From Streptomyces sp. HB132 (GTDB lineage: Bacteria; Actinomycetota; Actinomycetes; Streptomycetales; Streptomycetaceae): a stretch of DNA of 64,000 bases. Positions 7,707 to 15,539 of this stretch are shown piece by piece; the first letter of the stretch is position 1; each line of letters starts with the position of its first letter. The DNA is taken from contig NZ_JAFBGA010000008.1 of the NCBI RefSeq assembly GCF_016909575.1, positions 124,001 to 188,000 of the forward strand, written 5' to 3'. A program made the translations under genes and the position numbers. The notes under the pieces were generated by a model, which saw only the letters and a list, made by a program, of their open reading frames with translations, was not told the origin of the DNA and searched no databases.

Positions 7707-8954
7707 TTGAGGCAAAATGAGACGGTGTCAAGTCTCCGCAACGACCCTCGCACCTCCGCTGCCGTTCGCGGTAGCGGCTGGGTGGCCAACTCTCCGCAAG
7801 CCGACCAGTTATTGGCGCGTCTGGAGCCAAACGAACGGGTCGAGCTACTGTTCACCACGCTCCGGTTCCATGGCGCGCTGACCGGTCGACGTCTCCTCCT
7901 GTGGCGGGGCACCTTCAAGGTGGCCCACATGGAACTGCGCCGTCCCCTTACCTTCCTTGAGGGGAGAGGCGCTTCCCGGTTCGGAGAGGCGGTCGTACTC
8001 GACGGCCCCGAAGGCGCGATAGAGCTCAGTTCCCTCTCTCCGGCCGCGGCCAGGGCTCTGGCCGACGCCGGGCGGCGCAGCAACGGCAACGTCTCTGGTG
8101 CACCTCCGCGCGTCGCGCAGCACGACCACGAGCTGTTCGGGATGACAGGACCGGGCCGAAGGTCACCCGGCCAGGCCCCCGCACCCCCGTATGCGGAAGG
8201 AAGTACACGCTCAGCGCGGGAAAGTTTCCACACAAGGAGCATCCGCACATGGCAGGACGCCGAGCTCGCCGCCGCTGACCACATGCGCAGTCTCGGCTTC
8301 ACCGACGCGCGGGTGACGGGCGCCGGCGCGGACGGCGGCATCGACGTGGTCGCCCGCGACGCCGTGGCGCAGGTGAAGCACTACAGCCAGCCGATCGGTG
8401 TCGGACCCATTCGAGAACTGCGGGGAGTAGCGGACTCGCACCACCACCTGCTGTTCTATGCATCCGGTGGCTACACGGCCAGCGCCCGGCAGTTTGCCGA
8501 CGAGAGGGAAGTCGCGCTGTTCTCCCTCCCGGAACTCGGTCACATCACTCCGCTCAACCCGGCAGCGGTTGGCTTGTCCGCTCGTCCGGCCCCGCCCGCC
8601 GGAGGGAGCCGAATGATCTCCAGTCCCGACCAGGCAGCTTCGGGGCGAGGCTGGACGCCGACTGGGCGCGCGAGTCAGCGTGCCGCCGAGTTGGATGCCC
8701 AGCGGCAGACCGTGCTCCGCCTGATCACTCGCGTCCGTGCACGCACCAGTGAGGTGCACGCCCTGCCGTCCAACCGGTACACCAAGGACCTCATCAAGTC
8801 GCTGCAAGCGGCGCACAAGCTGACGGAGCGGGCGGCCTCCTTGCTGGTCAAGTCTCAGGCCGACTTCCAGACGTACGGCACGCGGAAACGGTTCATAGCC
8901 ATGGCCGACGAGAAGGCCCGCGAAGCCGCCCTCAAACTGGGGATGCGTACCTGA
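7707..8954 (+). CDS. Mrr-like restriction endonuclease-fold protein
   Basis: Up to 415 residues. The central part is a PD-(D/E)xK nuclease domain of the Mrr (restriction endonuclease) type: the helix AADHMRSLGF, then Asp213 in GIDVVA and AQVKHY with Gln222 and Lys224, followed by the conserved GYTASARQFAD helix. Residues ~30-115 form a beta-rich segment (ERVELLFTTLRFHGALTGRR) that resembles a bacterial PH-like domain. The C-terminal ~110 residues are a basic helical region. Mrr-type enzymes cut modified or foreign DNA, consistent with the defence-gene neighbourhood. The start is uncertain: TTG at 7707 has no spaced ribosome site, and GTG at 7725 is an alternative. It is transcribed away from the Hsp70 cluster. 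Confidence 0.8.
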   Translation: MRQNETVSSLRNDPRTSAAVRGSGWVANSPQADQLLARLEPNERVELLFTTLRFHGALTGRRLLLWRGTFKVAHMELRRPLTFLEGRGASRFGEAVVLDGPEGAIELSSLSPAAARALADAGRRSNGNVSGAPPRVAQHDHELFGMTGPGRRSPGQAPAPPYAEGSTRSARESFHTRSIRTWQDAELAAADHMRSLGFTDARVTGAGADGGIDVVARDAVAQVKHYSQPIGVGPIRELRGVADSHHHLLFYASGGYTASARQFADEREVALFSLPELGHITPLNPAAVGLSARPAPPAGGSRMISSPDQAASGRGWTPTGRASQRAAELDAQRQTVLRLITRVRARTSEVHALPSNRYTKDLIKSLQAAHKLTERAASLLVKSQADFQTYGTRKRFIAMADEKAREAALKLGMRT

Positions 8955-9096
8955 CGGTCAGGCGTTCCTCTCTTGAGGCCGAGTGCATCTGTAGTCGCCG
9001 TTCGAGGACTCGCTGGGTACCAGCACCGGCTTGAGGGCCCGGCCGGGTGCAAGCGCCCGCTGAAGACAGCCGTCACCCGCTCTTGCGCCGACGGGA

Positions 9097-9543
9097 TCAC
9101 GATGTGGTGCCGTGAAGCTCGGCCCGGACGGTCTTGCCGCCGGGTGGGTGGGGTACGCAGTCCCAGTGGTCGGTGAGGGCGGTGACGAGCAGCAGGCCCC
9201 GGCCGCCGGAGTGCAGCGCCTCGGGGTCGGTGTCCGCCGGAGCGGGCTGCGGGTACACCTCCCCGCGGGCGTCGGTCACTTCGACGCGGAGGCGGCCGGC
9301 CGCCGGGTCGTAGGCGAGGGTGAGCCGGAAGCACCGACCTGGTACGAGGCCGTGGAGGACGGCGTTGGCCGCGAGCTCCGCGACCACGAGCTCGGCACGC
9401 TCCGTGAGTTCCTGCGGGGCACCCCAGGACCTCAGCTCGGTCCCGGCGAGCAGTCTGGCCAGCCGGGCGCCGCGTCGCGTGGACGACAGGAGCTGGGAGA
9501 AGGTGCGGGTGGGGCAGCCAACTTGGGGCAGCGCGTGGTTCAT
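9097..9543 (-). CDS. ATP-binding protein (RsbW/HATPase_c type)
   Basis: A 148-residue protein of the anti-sigma/histidine-kinase-like ATPase family. The N box is ELAANAVLHG, the metal/nucleotide loop is VTDARGEV, and the G2 box is GGRGLLLV. There is no sensor or transmembrane part. Many Streptomyces copies of this family lie next to an XRE/DUF397 pair, as here, in WhiJ/AbaA-type developmental loci. The start is taken as the ATG at 9543 because the frame upstream of it is low-complexity and overlaps the divergent promoter. Activity as an anti-sigma factor is not shown by the sequence. Confidence 0.85.
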   Translation of the reverse strand: MNHALPQVGCPTRTFSQLLSSTRRGARLARLLAGTELRSWGAPQELTERAELVVAELAANAVLHGLVPGRCFRLTLAYDPAAGRLRVEVTDARGEVYPQPAPADTDPEALHSGGRGLLLVTALTDHWDCVPHPPGGKTVRAELHGTTS

Positions 9544-9588
9544 GGCGCCAGAGTGACGGCAGGACGCGCCTGGGAGCGAGAGCCACAC

Positions 9589-9613
9589 CCCGTACGCGGA
9601 GTCAGCGTACGGG
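9589..9613. promoter_or_regulatory. Inverted repeat in the WhiJ-type divergent promoter
   Basis: CCCGTACGC and GCGTACGGG form perfect 9-bp arms separated by 7 bases. The repeat lies between the divergent ATP-binding gene (start 9543) and the XRE gene (start 9718). This is a natural operator position for the XRE protein encoded alongside. Binding is inferred. Confidence 0.5.
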
Positions 9614-9717
9614 CACGAAGAGTGGACAGTACGGTGCGGCTTCCGTCACGCTGAGTGGTGAGCCCGGGGCGGTGTCAGGAGCCGTCGCGGTGCGATGCGG
9701 AGAGAGGCGGGGGCCGG

Positions 9718-10599
9718 ATGAGCATCGGTGTGGGGGAGGCGGCCGGGGGCGTCGGCGCGCAGGGGGTTCCGGCGGGGGAGTGGGAGCGGGAACCTCATCC
9801 GTCCGACAGTCTGCGCACGTTCGGCGCGGTCGTCCAGGCGCTGCGCGAACACGCGGGGCTCAGCCGGATCGAGCTCGGCGCCCGGGTCCAGTACTCCAAA
9901 CACACGGTGGAGTCGGTGGAGTTGGGCCGACGCATGCCGGACGAGGTGTTCGTGGAGCGTGCGGAGGAAGCGCTGGGCAACACCGGTGCCCTGCAGAAGG
10001 CCGCCTGTCATCTCACCCGGGGCGAGGCCGGGCTCGCGGCATGGTTCCGGCGGTGGGCGCGGCTGGAGCGTGAGGCGGTGAGCCTGTGCACGTACGAGTG
10101 CCGGCTGGTGCCGGGGTTGTTGCAGTCGGAGGCGTACGCGCGGGCCGTGTTCGACAACAGCATCCCGTTGCTGACCGATGAGCAGGCGGAGGCACAGCTC
10201 ACTGCGCGGATGGAGCGTCAGGCGATGTTGCGGGAGCGGCCGACCGTGCCATTCAGCTTCATCGTGGAGGAGTCGGTTCTCCGGCGGCGACTCGGGGGAG
10301 CGCACGTACAGGCGAACATGCTGGACCATGTGCTTGAGCTGACCGCACCGCGCAACGTGACGTTTCAGGTGGTGCCGCTGGAGTTGCCGTTCCACGGGTG
10401 CCTGGACGGCCCTGTCCAACTGGTGGAAACCGCGGAGGGGCGACGGCTCGGATACTCCGAAGGGCAGCAGAACGGGCGACTGATCTCCGACCCGAAAGAG
10501 GTGAGCCTGCTCTGTCGTCGCTATGACACACTGCGCTCGCAGGCCCTCAATCCCAAGGAATCCCGGGACCTGCTGGAGCGACTTCGAGGAGAGCGATGA
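9718..10599 (+). CDS. WhiJ-like XRE regulator (HTH plus DUF5753)
   Basis: A 293-residue protein starting at the ATG at 9718, preceded by a purine-rich GGAGAGAGGCGG. The N-terminal HTH (LREHAGLSRIELGARVQYS and the VESVELGRRMP recognition region) is of the XRE type. A DUF5753 domain follows, recognisable from ECRLVPGLLQSEAYARAVF, the LTARMERQAMLRE helix and FIVEESVLRRRLGG. In Streptomyces this family regulates development, with the small DUF397 partner encoded directly downstream. The stop codon overlaps the DUF397 start by ATGA, so the two are co-translated. The protein probably controls its own promoter through the inverted repeat at 9589-9613. Confidence 0.9.
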   Translation: MSIGVGEAAGGVGAQGVPAGEWEREPHPSDSLRTFGAVVQALREHAGLSRIELGARVQYSKHTVESVELGRRMPDEVFVERAEEALGNTGALQKAACHLTRGEAGLAAWFRRWARLEREAVSLCTYECRLVPGLLQSEAYARAVFDNSIPLLTDEQAEAQLTARMERQAMLRERPTVPFSFIVEESVLRRRLGGAHVQANMLDHVLELTAPRNVTFQVVPLELPFHGCLDGPVQLVETAEGRRLGYSEGQQNGRLISDPKEVSLLCRRYDTLRSQALNPKESRDLLERLRGER

Positions 10600-10787
10600 G
10601 CAGCGGTACGACGGAACTCGCCTGGTTTAAGTCCAGCTACAGCGGCACCCAGGGTGACAGTTGCGTGGAGGTCGCGGTCGCCGAACAGGGCGTATACGTA
10701 AGGGACTCGAAGGACGTGACCCGCCCGGCCTTCGCGGTGGGCCGCGAAGGCTGGGGAGAGTTCGTGCGGTTCGCGTCGGAGCGCTGA
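10596..10787 (+). CDS. DUF397 protein (partner of the WhiJ-like regulator)
   Basis: A 63-residue protein with the complete DUF397 signature: W-x-KSSYSG near the N-terminus, CVEVA, the VYVRDSKD turn and a final W-x-EFV strand. The family consists of small single-domain proteins that work with an adjacent XRE/DUF5753 protein, probably as a ligand or antagonist. Its start overlaps the regulator's stop codon. A hairpin terminator follows 12 bases after the stop. Confidence 0.92.
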   Translation: MSSGTTELAWFKSSYSGTQGDSCVEVAVAEQGVYVRDSKDVTRPAFAVGREGWGEFVRFASER

Positions 10788-10798
10788 GCGACAGAAGG

Positions 10799-10830
10799 TG
10801 TGCCGTCGGGCCGAGCGGTGGACGGCACAC
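10799..10830. terminator. Bidirectional terminator between convergent genes
   Basis: GTGTGCCGTC and GACGGCACAC form a perfect 10-bp stem with a 12-base loop; TTTCG follows on the plus strand. It separates the DUF397 gene from the Lys/Ala-rich gene that converges on it. Confidence 0.65.
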
Positions 10831-10841
10831 TTTCGTCGTGC

Positions 10842-11357
10842 TCAGGAACCCTTGGTCTCGGTGTAACCGAGGGCCGCGCGGTTGATGAAACGGTCACCGA
10901 GGTCGCGAACGGGCGCGGGCTTAGGCTTCTGCGCGGCCTTCTTCGCCGTGGGCTTCTTCGGGGCGGGCTTCTTGCCGCCCGCACGCTTGGCCGGCGCCGC
11001 CTTCGCCTTCGCCTGCCTGGCGTTCTTCGCGGCCGGTGTGTTGCGCGCCGCGTGCCGCTTGCGTGCCGCTGAGAGTTTCTCGCGTTCTCGAACGGCCACG
11101 TTGGCGGGGAGGGCGTTAGCCAGGGTGCGGGCCCGGCTGAGCGCGTAGCGCGCTGCGGTCCAGTGCTTCTTGTCGATGGCCAGGTTGGCCAGCCTGACGG
11201 CTTGCTGCAAGGCCTTGATCTTCGCGGGCTGCCGTTGGGGTATCGGGGTCTCGGCCCCGCTGCTCCGCTTCTGTCCGGCGGCACGGGTGCCCCAATCCGT
11301 ACCGGAGGTCAGGACGACGACCGAACGAGGGTTGCTGCTCTGGCTTCGACGTACCAC
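10842..11357 (-). CDS. Lys/Ala/Pro-rich basic protein (histone H1-tail-like)
   Basis: A 171-residue protein. The middle (about 45-95) is a helical segment (KALQQAVRLANLAIDKKHW), and residues ~105-155 are an extreme Lys/Ala/Pro stretch with PAKK- and PTAKK-type repeats, like the tails of histone H1 or of actinobacterial Lsr2/HupB-associated proteins. Such tails bind nucleic acids non-specifically. The start is GTG at 11357, with AAGGAA nine bases upstream. It lies on the same strand, 69 bases beyond the end of the methyltransferase gene, but a hairpin stands between them, so it may be separately or only partly co-transcribed. No known family recognised; DNA binding is inferred from composition. 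Confidence 0.6.
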   Translation of the reverse strand: MVRRSQSSNPRSVVVLTSGTDWGTRAAGQKRSSGAETPIPQRQPAKIKALQQAVRLANLAIDKKHWTAARYALSRARTLANALPANVAVREREKLSAARKRHAARNTPAAKNARQAKAKAAPAKRAGGKKPAPKKPTAKKAAQKPKPAPVRDLGDRFINRAALGYTETKGS

Positions 11358-11392
11358 GTGCGTTGGTTCCTTGGATGAGCGAGGGGCGCCCC

Positions 11393-11418
11393 TGGGTGAC
11401 CGCAGATGCGGCCACCCA
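11393..11418 (-). terminator. Terminator hairpin after the methyltransferase gene
   Basis: A stem of TGGGTG-x-CCGC with its complement, one mismatch and a 4-base loop. It lies about 10 bases beyond the stop codon of the defence operon and before the start of the basic-protein gene. No T run follows, as is usual in Streptomyces. Confidence 0.5.
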
Positions 11419-11426
11419 AGAGCGGG

Positions 11427-14400
11427 TCAGTCGTGACGAGGGCCCTGGCCGGGGGACAGGGTGAGGGTGGACCGGTAGGTGCCGGACTCGCCCTCGGTTA
11501 GCGGGGTTTCGAGGGTGAGGCCGGCGGTGGCCATCCGGTCGTACTCGGCGAGGGTCAGGTTCTTGGTGCGGTACTCACCGTACTTCTCCTCGTCTTTTCG
11601 TTTAAGGATGGGAAACGTATTCAGGATGTATGACACGTCGTCGCGACTGATTCCGTAGAGGTGGAAGAAGAGTGCGTCCAGCTCGGCACGGATTACGGAT
11701 CGGCGGTCCTCGTCCCAGTGGAAGGGGGTGCCCGTGTCGCCGAGGTCGCGGGCGAAAGGGGTCATGTCATGTGCAGTGTAGGTGAGTTCGAGGACTCGGG
11801 GCGTGATGAAGCTGAGATGGGGCTCCATCTGCTTAGGGTTCGGCAAAGGGAGCTGATACGTAATGAAGAAATTGAGGTGAGTCCCACCTACCTTGAATCG
11901 CGCGATGAAGTCGAACACCGTCGATGTTGCCGCCGCACAAAGTGCTGGTACGGATTTCGACAGGTCGCTTCTCGTGATCGATACAGGCAGGCTGTTGCCA
12001 ACGCCAGCGTACGGAATGGGGCCAACGATTGTGGTTCTCTCGTTAGTGGCCGAAGTGATGTCACGCCACCCAAGAAGCCACTTCTGCTCCCAGCCTTGAT
12101 CGGACAGTCTTTTAGCTACCCCCTTGTACTGGCGTCCGCTAATGGTCACGTCAGTTTCGGGTACCCAATTCAATGGCTGAGGTAGGCGGTCCGGGTCATC
12201 GAGGTCTCGGGCGGTCAAGTATCTTGGCTGATTTTGCCGCTTCGTTGCTGTTTCGCTCTTGACCACATCGGCCACGCGATGGTTGTAGAAGTCTGCCATC
12301 TTCGCCTCATAGAGCGGGAGAAGGCGCTCCCCGCCGCGGACCAGTATGTTGCGGTCAAGGCGCCAGCCGTCCCTGAGGAGATCGTCGAACGTCTCGCCAT
12401 TCTGAATATCGGGGCGGAAGAGGTGGGATTCGTGCGACATGTCGAACATGCGCAGGAAGGAGACTCCCCAAGGGTTCCCAGCGGGCCCCTTTGATGCGTC
12501 GAGGAGGACGGGCACGCGTCGATAGATTCCGAGAGTGATTTCGGCATCGCGTCGGGAACGGAAAACAGGGCAGGTGCCAGTATTGGGATTTAGAAGGTTG
12601 ATCTCTTCTGCTGATAGTGGGAACGTCTTCTCCGGGTCGGTCAACTCGGTTGGATCGTGCAGGAAGAAGCCGAATTGAGCGATGGGCTGGCGAACATTTT
12701 TCCCTGTCATTGAAAGTACACAGAACTTCATGCGAGAATCGACATCTGGAAAAAGTCCACTGCGGTTTTCGAAGTCGAAAAGTGCCGACAAAGACTGTGA
12801 TGCGATAAGGTCTTTGAAAAAGTACTGTGTTCGAGCATCAGTTGCGATGCCAGTCGGAACGATCACTCCTGTGCGGCCACGGTGAGATGTCAGAACGCGG
12901 TCGTTCTCGGCGAACAAGGCGTAGAGGTTGAGATTTCCCTGGCCGGTCAAAGGGTGTCTGCTAGAGGTGCGGAGAAAGTGACTCTCTCCATACACCTGGC
13001 GCTTTGCTGCTTCGTACTCGAAATAGAGTTTAGCTGTATCCGGACTGTCCTTGAGCGCCTGAATCTTCTTCTTTCTGGCTGCCGTGTTATTGATTTCTGC
13101 GATTCCCGGCGCGCGCACAGCAAAAAACTCTGTCTCGGGGAAATTCACACTGTCCCACGGCGGGTTCCCCACCACCGCGTCGAATCCGCCGGCCCACCCC
13201 GTCCCCGGCTGGACACCGGCTCTCGACTCCGGGACCGCGAACACCTTGGGGAACTCCAGGTGCCAGTGGAAGAAGCGGTACTGCTCCCTCAGCTTCCGGA
13301 TTTCCGCGTGGGTGGTGTCCGGCACCGCGGACTGGTTACGGCTCCGCAATGCGCGGAACACCTGGTCGGTCGGCGCCTCGGGGGCGCCGTCGCGCTTGGG
13401 CCAGACGAAGGCGGCGCACCAGGCGTCGGCGGCGTGCACGTCGTCGATGTACGCGGCCGACTCCGTGTGGGCGCGGTAGGCGGACTCCTGCGCCCGGACC
13501 TGTTCCAGGAGGTCAGACGGGGCCGTGGTGATGCGGGCGAGTTCGGCGGCGTAACGGTCGTTGCCCGGCAGCGTCTCCGTGTCGAAGAGCAGCTCGTCCT
13601 GGCCGCCGCGCTGGACCTTGTTGCGCTTGACCAGCCCGGCCGCGTACTTCCGGTCGTCGCCCTCGATCGGCTTGAACGCGTCGTCCGGGACGCCGTCCGC
13701 CAGCAGTTTCGGCGTTGCCCCGATCAGGCCGTTGCCGTGCTTCACATGCGCGTCCAGGAACCCCAGCGCCTTGCCCGGTTCCATCGCCTCCAGCCAGAGC
13801 GAGACCTTCGCCAGCTCCACGGCCATCGGGTTGAGGTCCACGCCGTAGACGCAGCGGGCGACGACCTGGTGCAGCGCGTGCCGCACCGCGTCGACCGTCG
13901 GCTCCGGGTTGCGCTCGCGCACCGACGCCACGCGCTTGGCGATGCGGCGGGCCGAGGCGACGAGGAAGTGCCCGGAGCCGCAAGCCGGGTCGCAGACCGT
14001 CAGGGACAGCAGCTCGTCCACGATGTCGTCGGTCGGGTCGGGGTGGCCGGCCTCCGTGGCGCGCTGTTCGCCGCGCTTGACCGCGTCGTCTATCACCGGG
14101 TCGAGCGTCGTGTCGAGCAGACACTCGATGAGCGAGGACGGGGTGTAGTAACTGCCCGTCGTCTTGCGGCTGTTGCCCGCGACCTCGATGAGTTCGAAGG
14201 TGCGGTCCGTGGCGGAGTGCTTGGGCTCCAGCTCCAGCAAGGACTCGTAGACCGAGCCCAGTTCCTCGGCGTCCAGGTGCCGGTAGTCGATGGGGCGCCA
14301 GCGGCGGGCGCCCGGGTCACGCATCTGGGCGAGGTGGCGGACTGCGGCGAGCAGCGACTCGTTGGACAGCTTCAGGCCGTCCAGCGGGGCATCGGTCTCC

Positions 14401-15539
14401 TTGGGGGAGAACAGGCCACCGAGGCCGGGCAGGCCCAGTTCGGGGCGGCCGCCCTCCTTGCCGAGGGCGTCGAGGACGAGGCGCAGCGCCTCGTACTGGT
14501 CACCATGGGCGGTGCCCTGGCGCCGGCGGGCGCGCTCACGCAACCGGGCCGAGGAGAAGTACCGCTCGTACGCGCCCCGCTGCCGCTCGTCGGCCTTCGG
14601 GTCGAGCAGGGCCCCGCGGTCCTCGGCGACGAAGACGAACAGCAGGCGGTAGACCAGGCGCAGCAGGGCGTCCCGCAGTGCCTTCGGGTCGGTGTCCTCG
14701 CGCAGCCGGGTGTTGTCCGGGTGGCGCAGGAAGCCGGTGCCGAGAGCGGTGAGGGCGTTCTGCACCCCCAGGCGCAGCTGGTCCAGGGCGCGGGCGCCGG
14801 AGCTGACGGCCTCGGCGCGCCACTTCTCCAGCCAGCACCCCGAAGCCGCCGCCCCCTCGGCCACCGCGAACCGGGACGCGTGCAGCACGCAGTACAGCAG
14901 CACGAACTCGCTGAACAGCTCGCCGTCGAAGATGGCTTCCAGGTCGAACTCCACGTACGCGGCGGTCGCGAAGGACGACGAGTCGCGCAACAGCCGCACC
15001 CGGCGGCCGTTGGTGAGGACCGCCCACAGGTGGGCCTCGGTGCGGTTGAGGCAGTCCTGGAGCATGGACTGCGGCGGTACCTGGCCGAAGGTCAGGCGCT
15101 TGTCGAGCTCCTGGTTCCAGGGGACCTGGTGGACGAGGGCCGGGCCGTGGCGGTGGGAGACCGGGAAGTGCTTGTCCGGGTCGGCGTCGGCCGGGATGCC
15201 CGGCGCGCCGACCTCGGTCAGCGCGCCGAAGTCCAGCTTGCGGAAGAGCTGGGCCAGCCAGTCGGTGCCGGCCCGGCCGGTCGGGTCCGCGGCCGGTGCG
15301 CCGGTCTTCGGGTCGGCGGGCAGGGCGGTGCGCAGGTCGCGCCAGAGCGGCTTGAGGTACTCCCAGGCGCGCTCGGCCTCGTCGCGCACGGGGACGGAGG
15401 CGGGCAGGCCGTAGTCGGCGGGCCTGGTGCCCGGCAGGTTCCGTGCCTCGGCGATGCGCAGCAGCATGTCGGCGGGGAGCAGGCCGCCGACCGTGGTGAC
15501 GGCGGTGAAGGCCAGGGCGGTGCGGGTGGCGGCGGACAT
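11427..15539 (-). CDS. Large N6-adenine DNA methyltransferase (Eco57I/PglX/DrmM-like)
   Basis: A 1370-residue protein. The S-adenosylmethionine motif DPACGSGHFL lies near residue 515 and the amino-methyltransferase motif NPPW near 791, the gamma-type order seen in Eco57I-, PglX- and DrmMI-like enzymes. The first ~450 residues are helical, and the ~550 residues after NPPW contain the target-recognition region. No nuclease motif is evident. It is the third gene of a minus-strand operon, and its ATG overlaps the stop of the SNF2-like gene by one base. By analogy with DISARM and BREX, it should mark host DNA so that the helicases act on unmodified phage DNA. DNA composition changes sharply after NPPW: the recognition half is much richer in A+T than the first half, which suggests exchange by recombination. 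Confidence 0.88.
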   Translation of the reverse strand: MSAATRTALAFTAVTTVGGLLPADMLLRIAEARNLPGTRPADYGLPASVPVRDEAERAWEYLKPLWRDLRTALPADPKTGAPAADPTGRAGTDWLAQLFRKLDFGALTEVGAPGIPADADPDKHFPVSHRHGPALVHQVPWNQELDKRLTFGQVPPQSMLQDCLNRTEAHLWAVLTNGRRVRLLRDSSSFATAAYVEFDLEAIFDGELFSEFVLLYCVLHASRFAVAEGAAASGCWLEKWRAEAVSSGARALDQLRLGVQNALTALGTGFLRHPDNTRLREDTDPKALRDALLRLVYRLLFVFVAEDRGALLDPKADERQRGAYERYFSSARLRERARRRQGTAHGDQYEALRLVLDALGKEGGRPELGLPGLGGLFSPKETDAPLDGLKLSNESLLAAVRHLAQMRDPGARRWRPIDYRHLDAEELGSVYESLLELEPKHSATDRTFELIEVAGNSRKTTGSYYTPSSLIECLLDTTLDPVIDDAVKRGEQRATEAGHPDPTDDIVDELLSLTVCDPACGSGHFLVASARRIAKRVASVRERNPEPTVDAVRHALHQVVARCVYGVDLNPMAVELAKVSLWLEAMEPGKALGFLDAHVKHGNGLIGATPKLLADGVPDDAFKPIEGDDRKYAAGLVKRNKVQRGGQDELLFDTETLPGNDRYAAELARITTAPSDLLEQVRAQESAYRAHTESAAYIDDVHAADAWCAAFVWPKRDGAPEAPTDQVFRALRSRNQSAVPDTTHAEIRKLREQYRFFHWHLEFPKVFAVPESRAGVQPGTGWAGGFDAVVGNPPWDSVNFPETEFFAVRAPGIAEINNTAARKKKIQALKDSPDTAKLYFEYEAAKRQVYGESHFLRTSSRHPLTGQGNLNLYALFAENDRVLTSHRGRTGVIVPTGIATDARTQYFFKDLIASQSLSALFDFENRSGLFPDVDSRMKFCVLSMTGKNVRQPIAQFGFFLHDPTELTDPEKTFPLSAEEINLLNPNTGTCPVFRSRRDAEITLGIYRRVPVLLDASKGPAGNPWGVSFLRMFDMSHESHLFRPDIQNGETFDDLLRDGWRLDRNILVRGGERLLPLYEAKMADFYNHRVADVVKSETATKRQNQPRYLTARDLDDPDRLPQPLNWVPETDVTISGRQYKGVAKRLSDQGWEQKWLLGWRDITSATNERTTIVGPIPYAGVGNSLPVSITRSDLSKSVPALCAAATSTVFDFIARFKVGGTHLNFFITYQLPLPNPKQMEPHLSFITPRVLELTYTAHDMTPFARDLGDTGTPFHWDEDRRSVIRAELDALFFHLYGISRDDVSYILNTFPILKRKDEEKYGEYRTKNLTLAEYDRMATAGLTLETPLTEGESGTYRSTLTLSPGQGPRHD

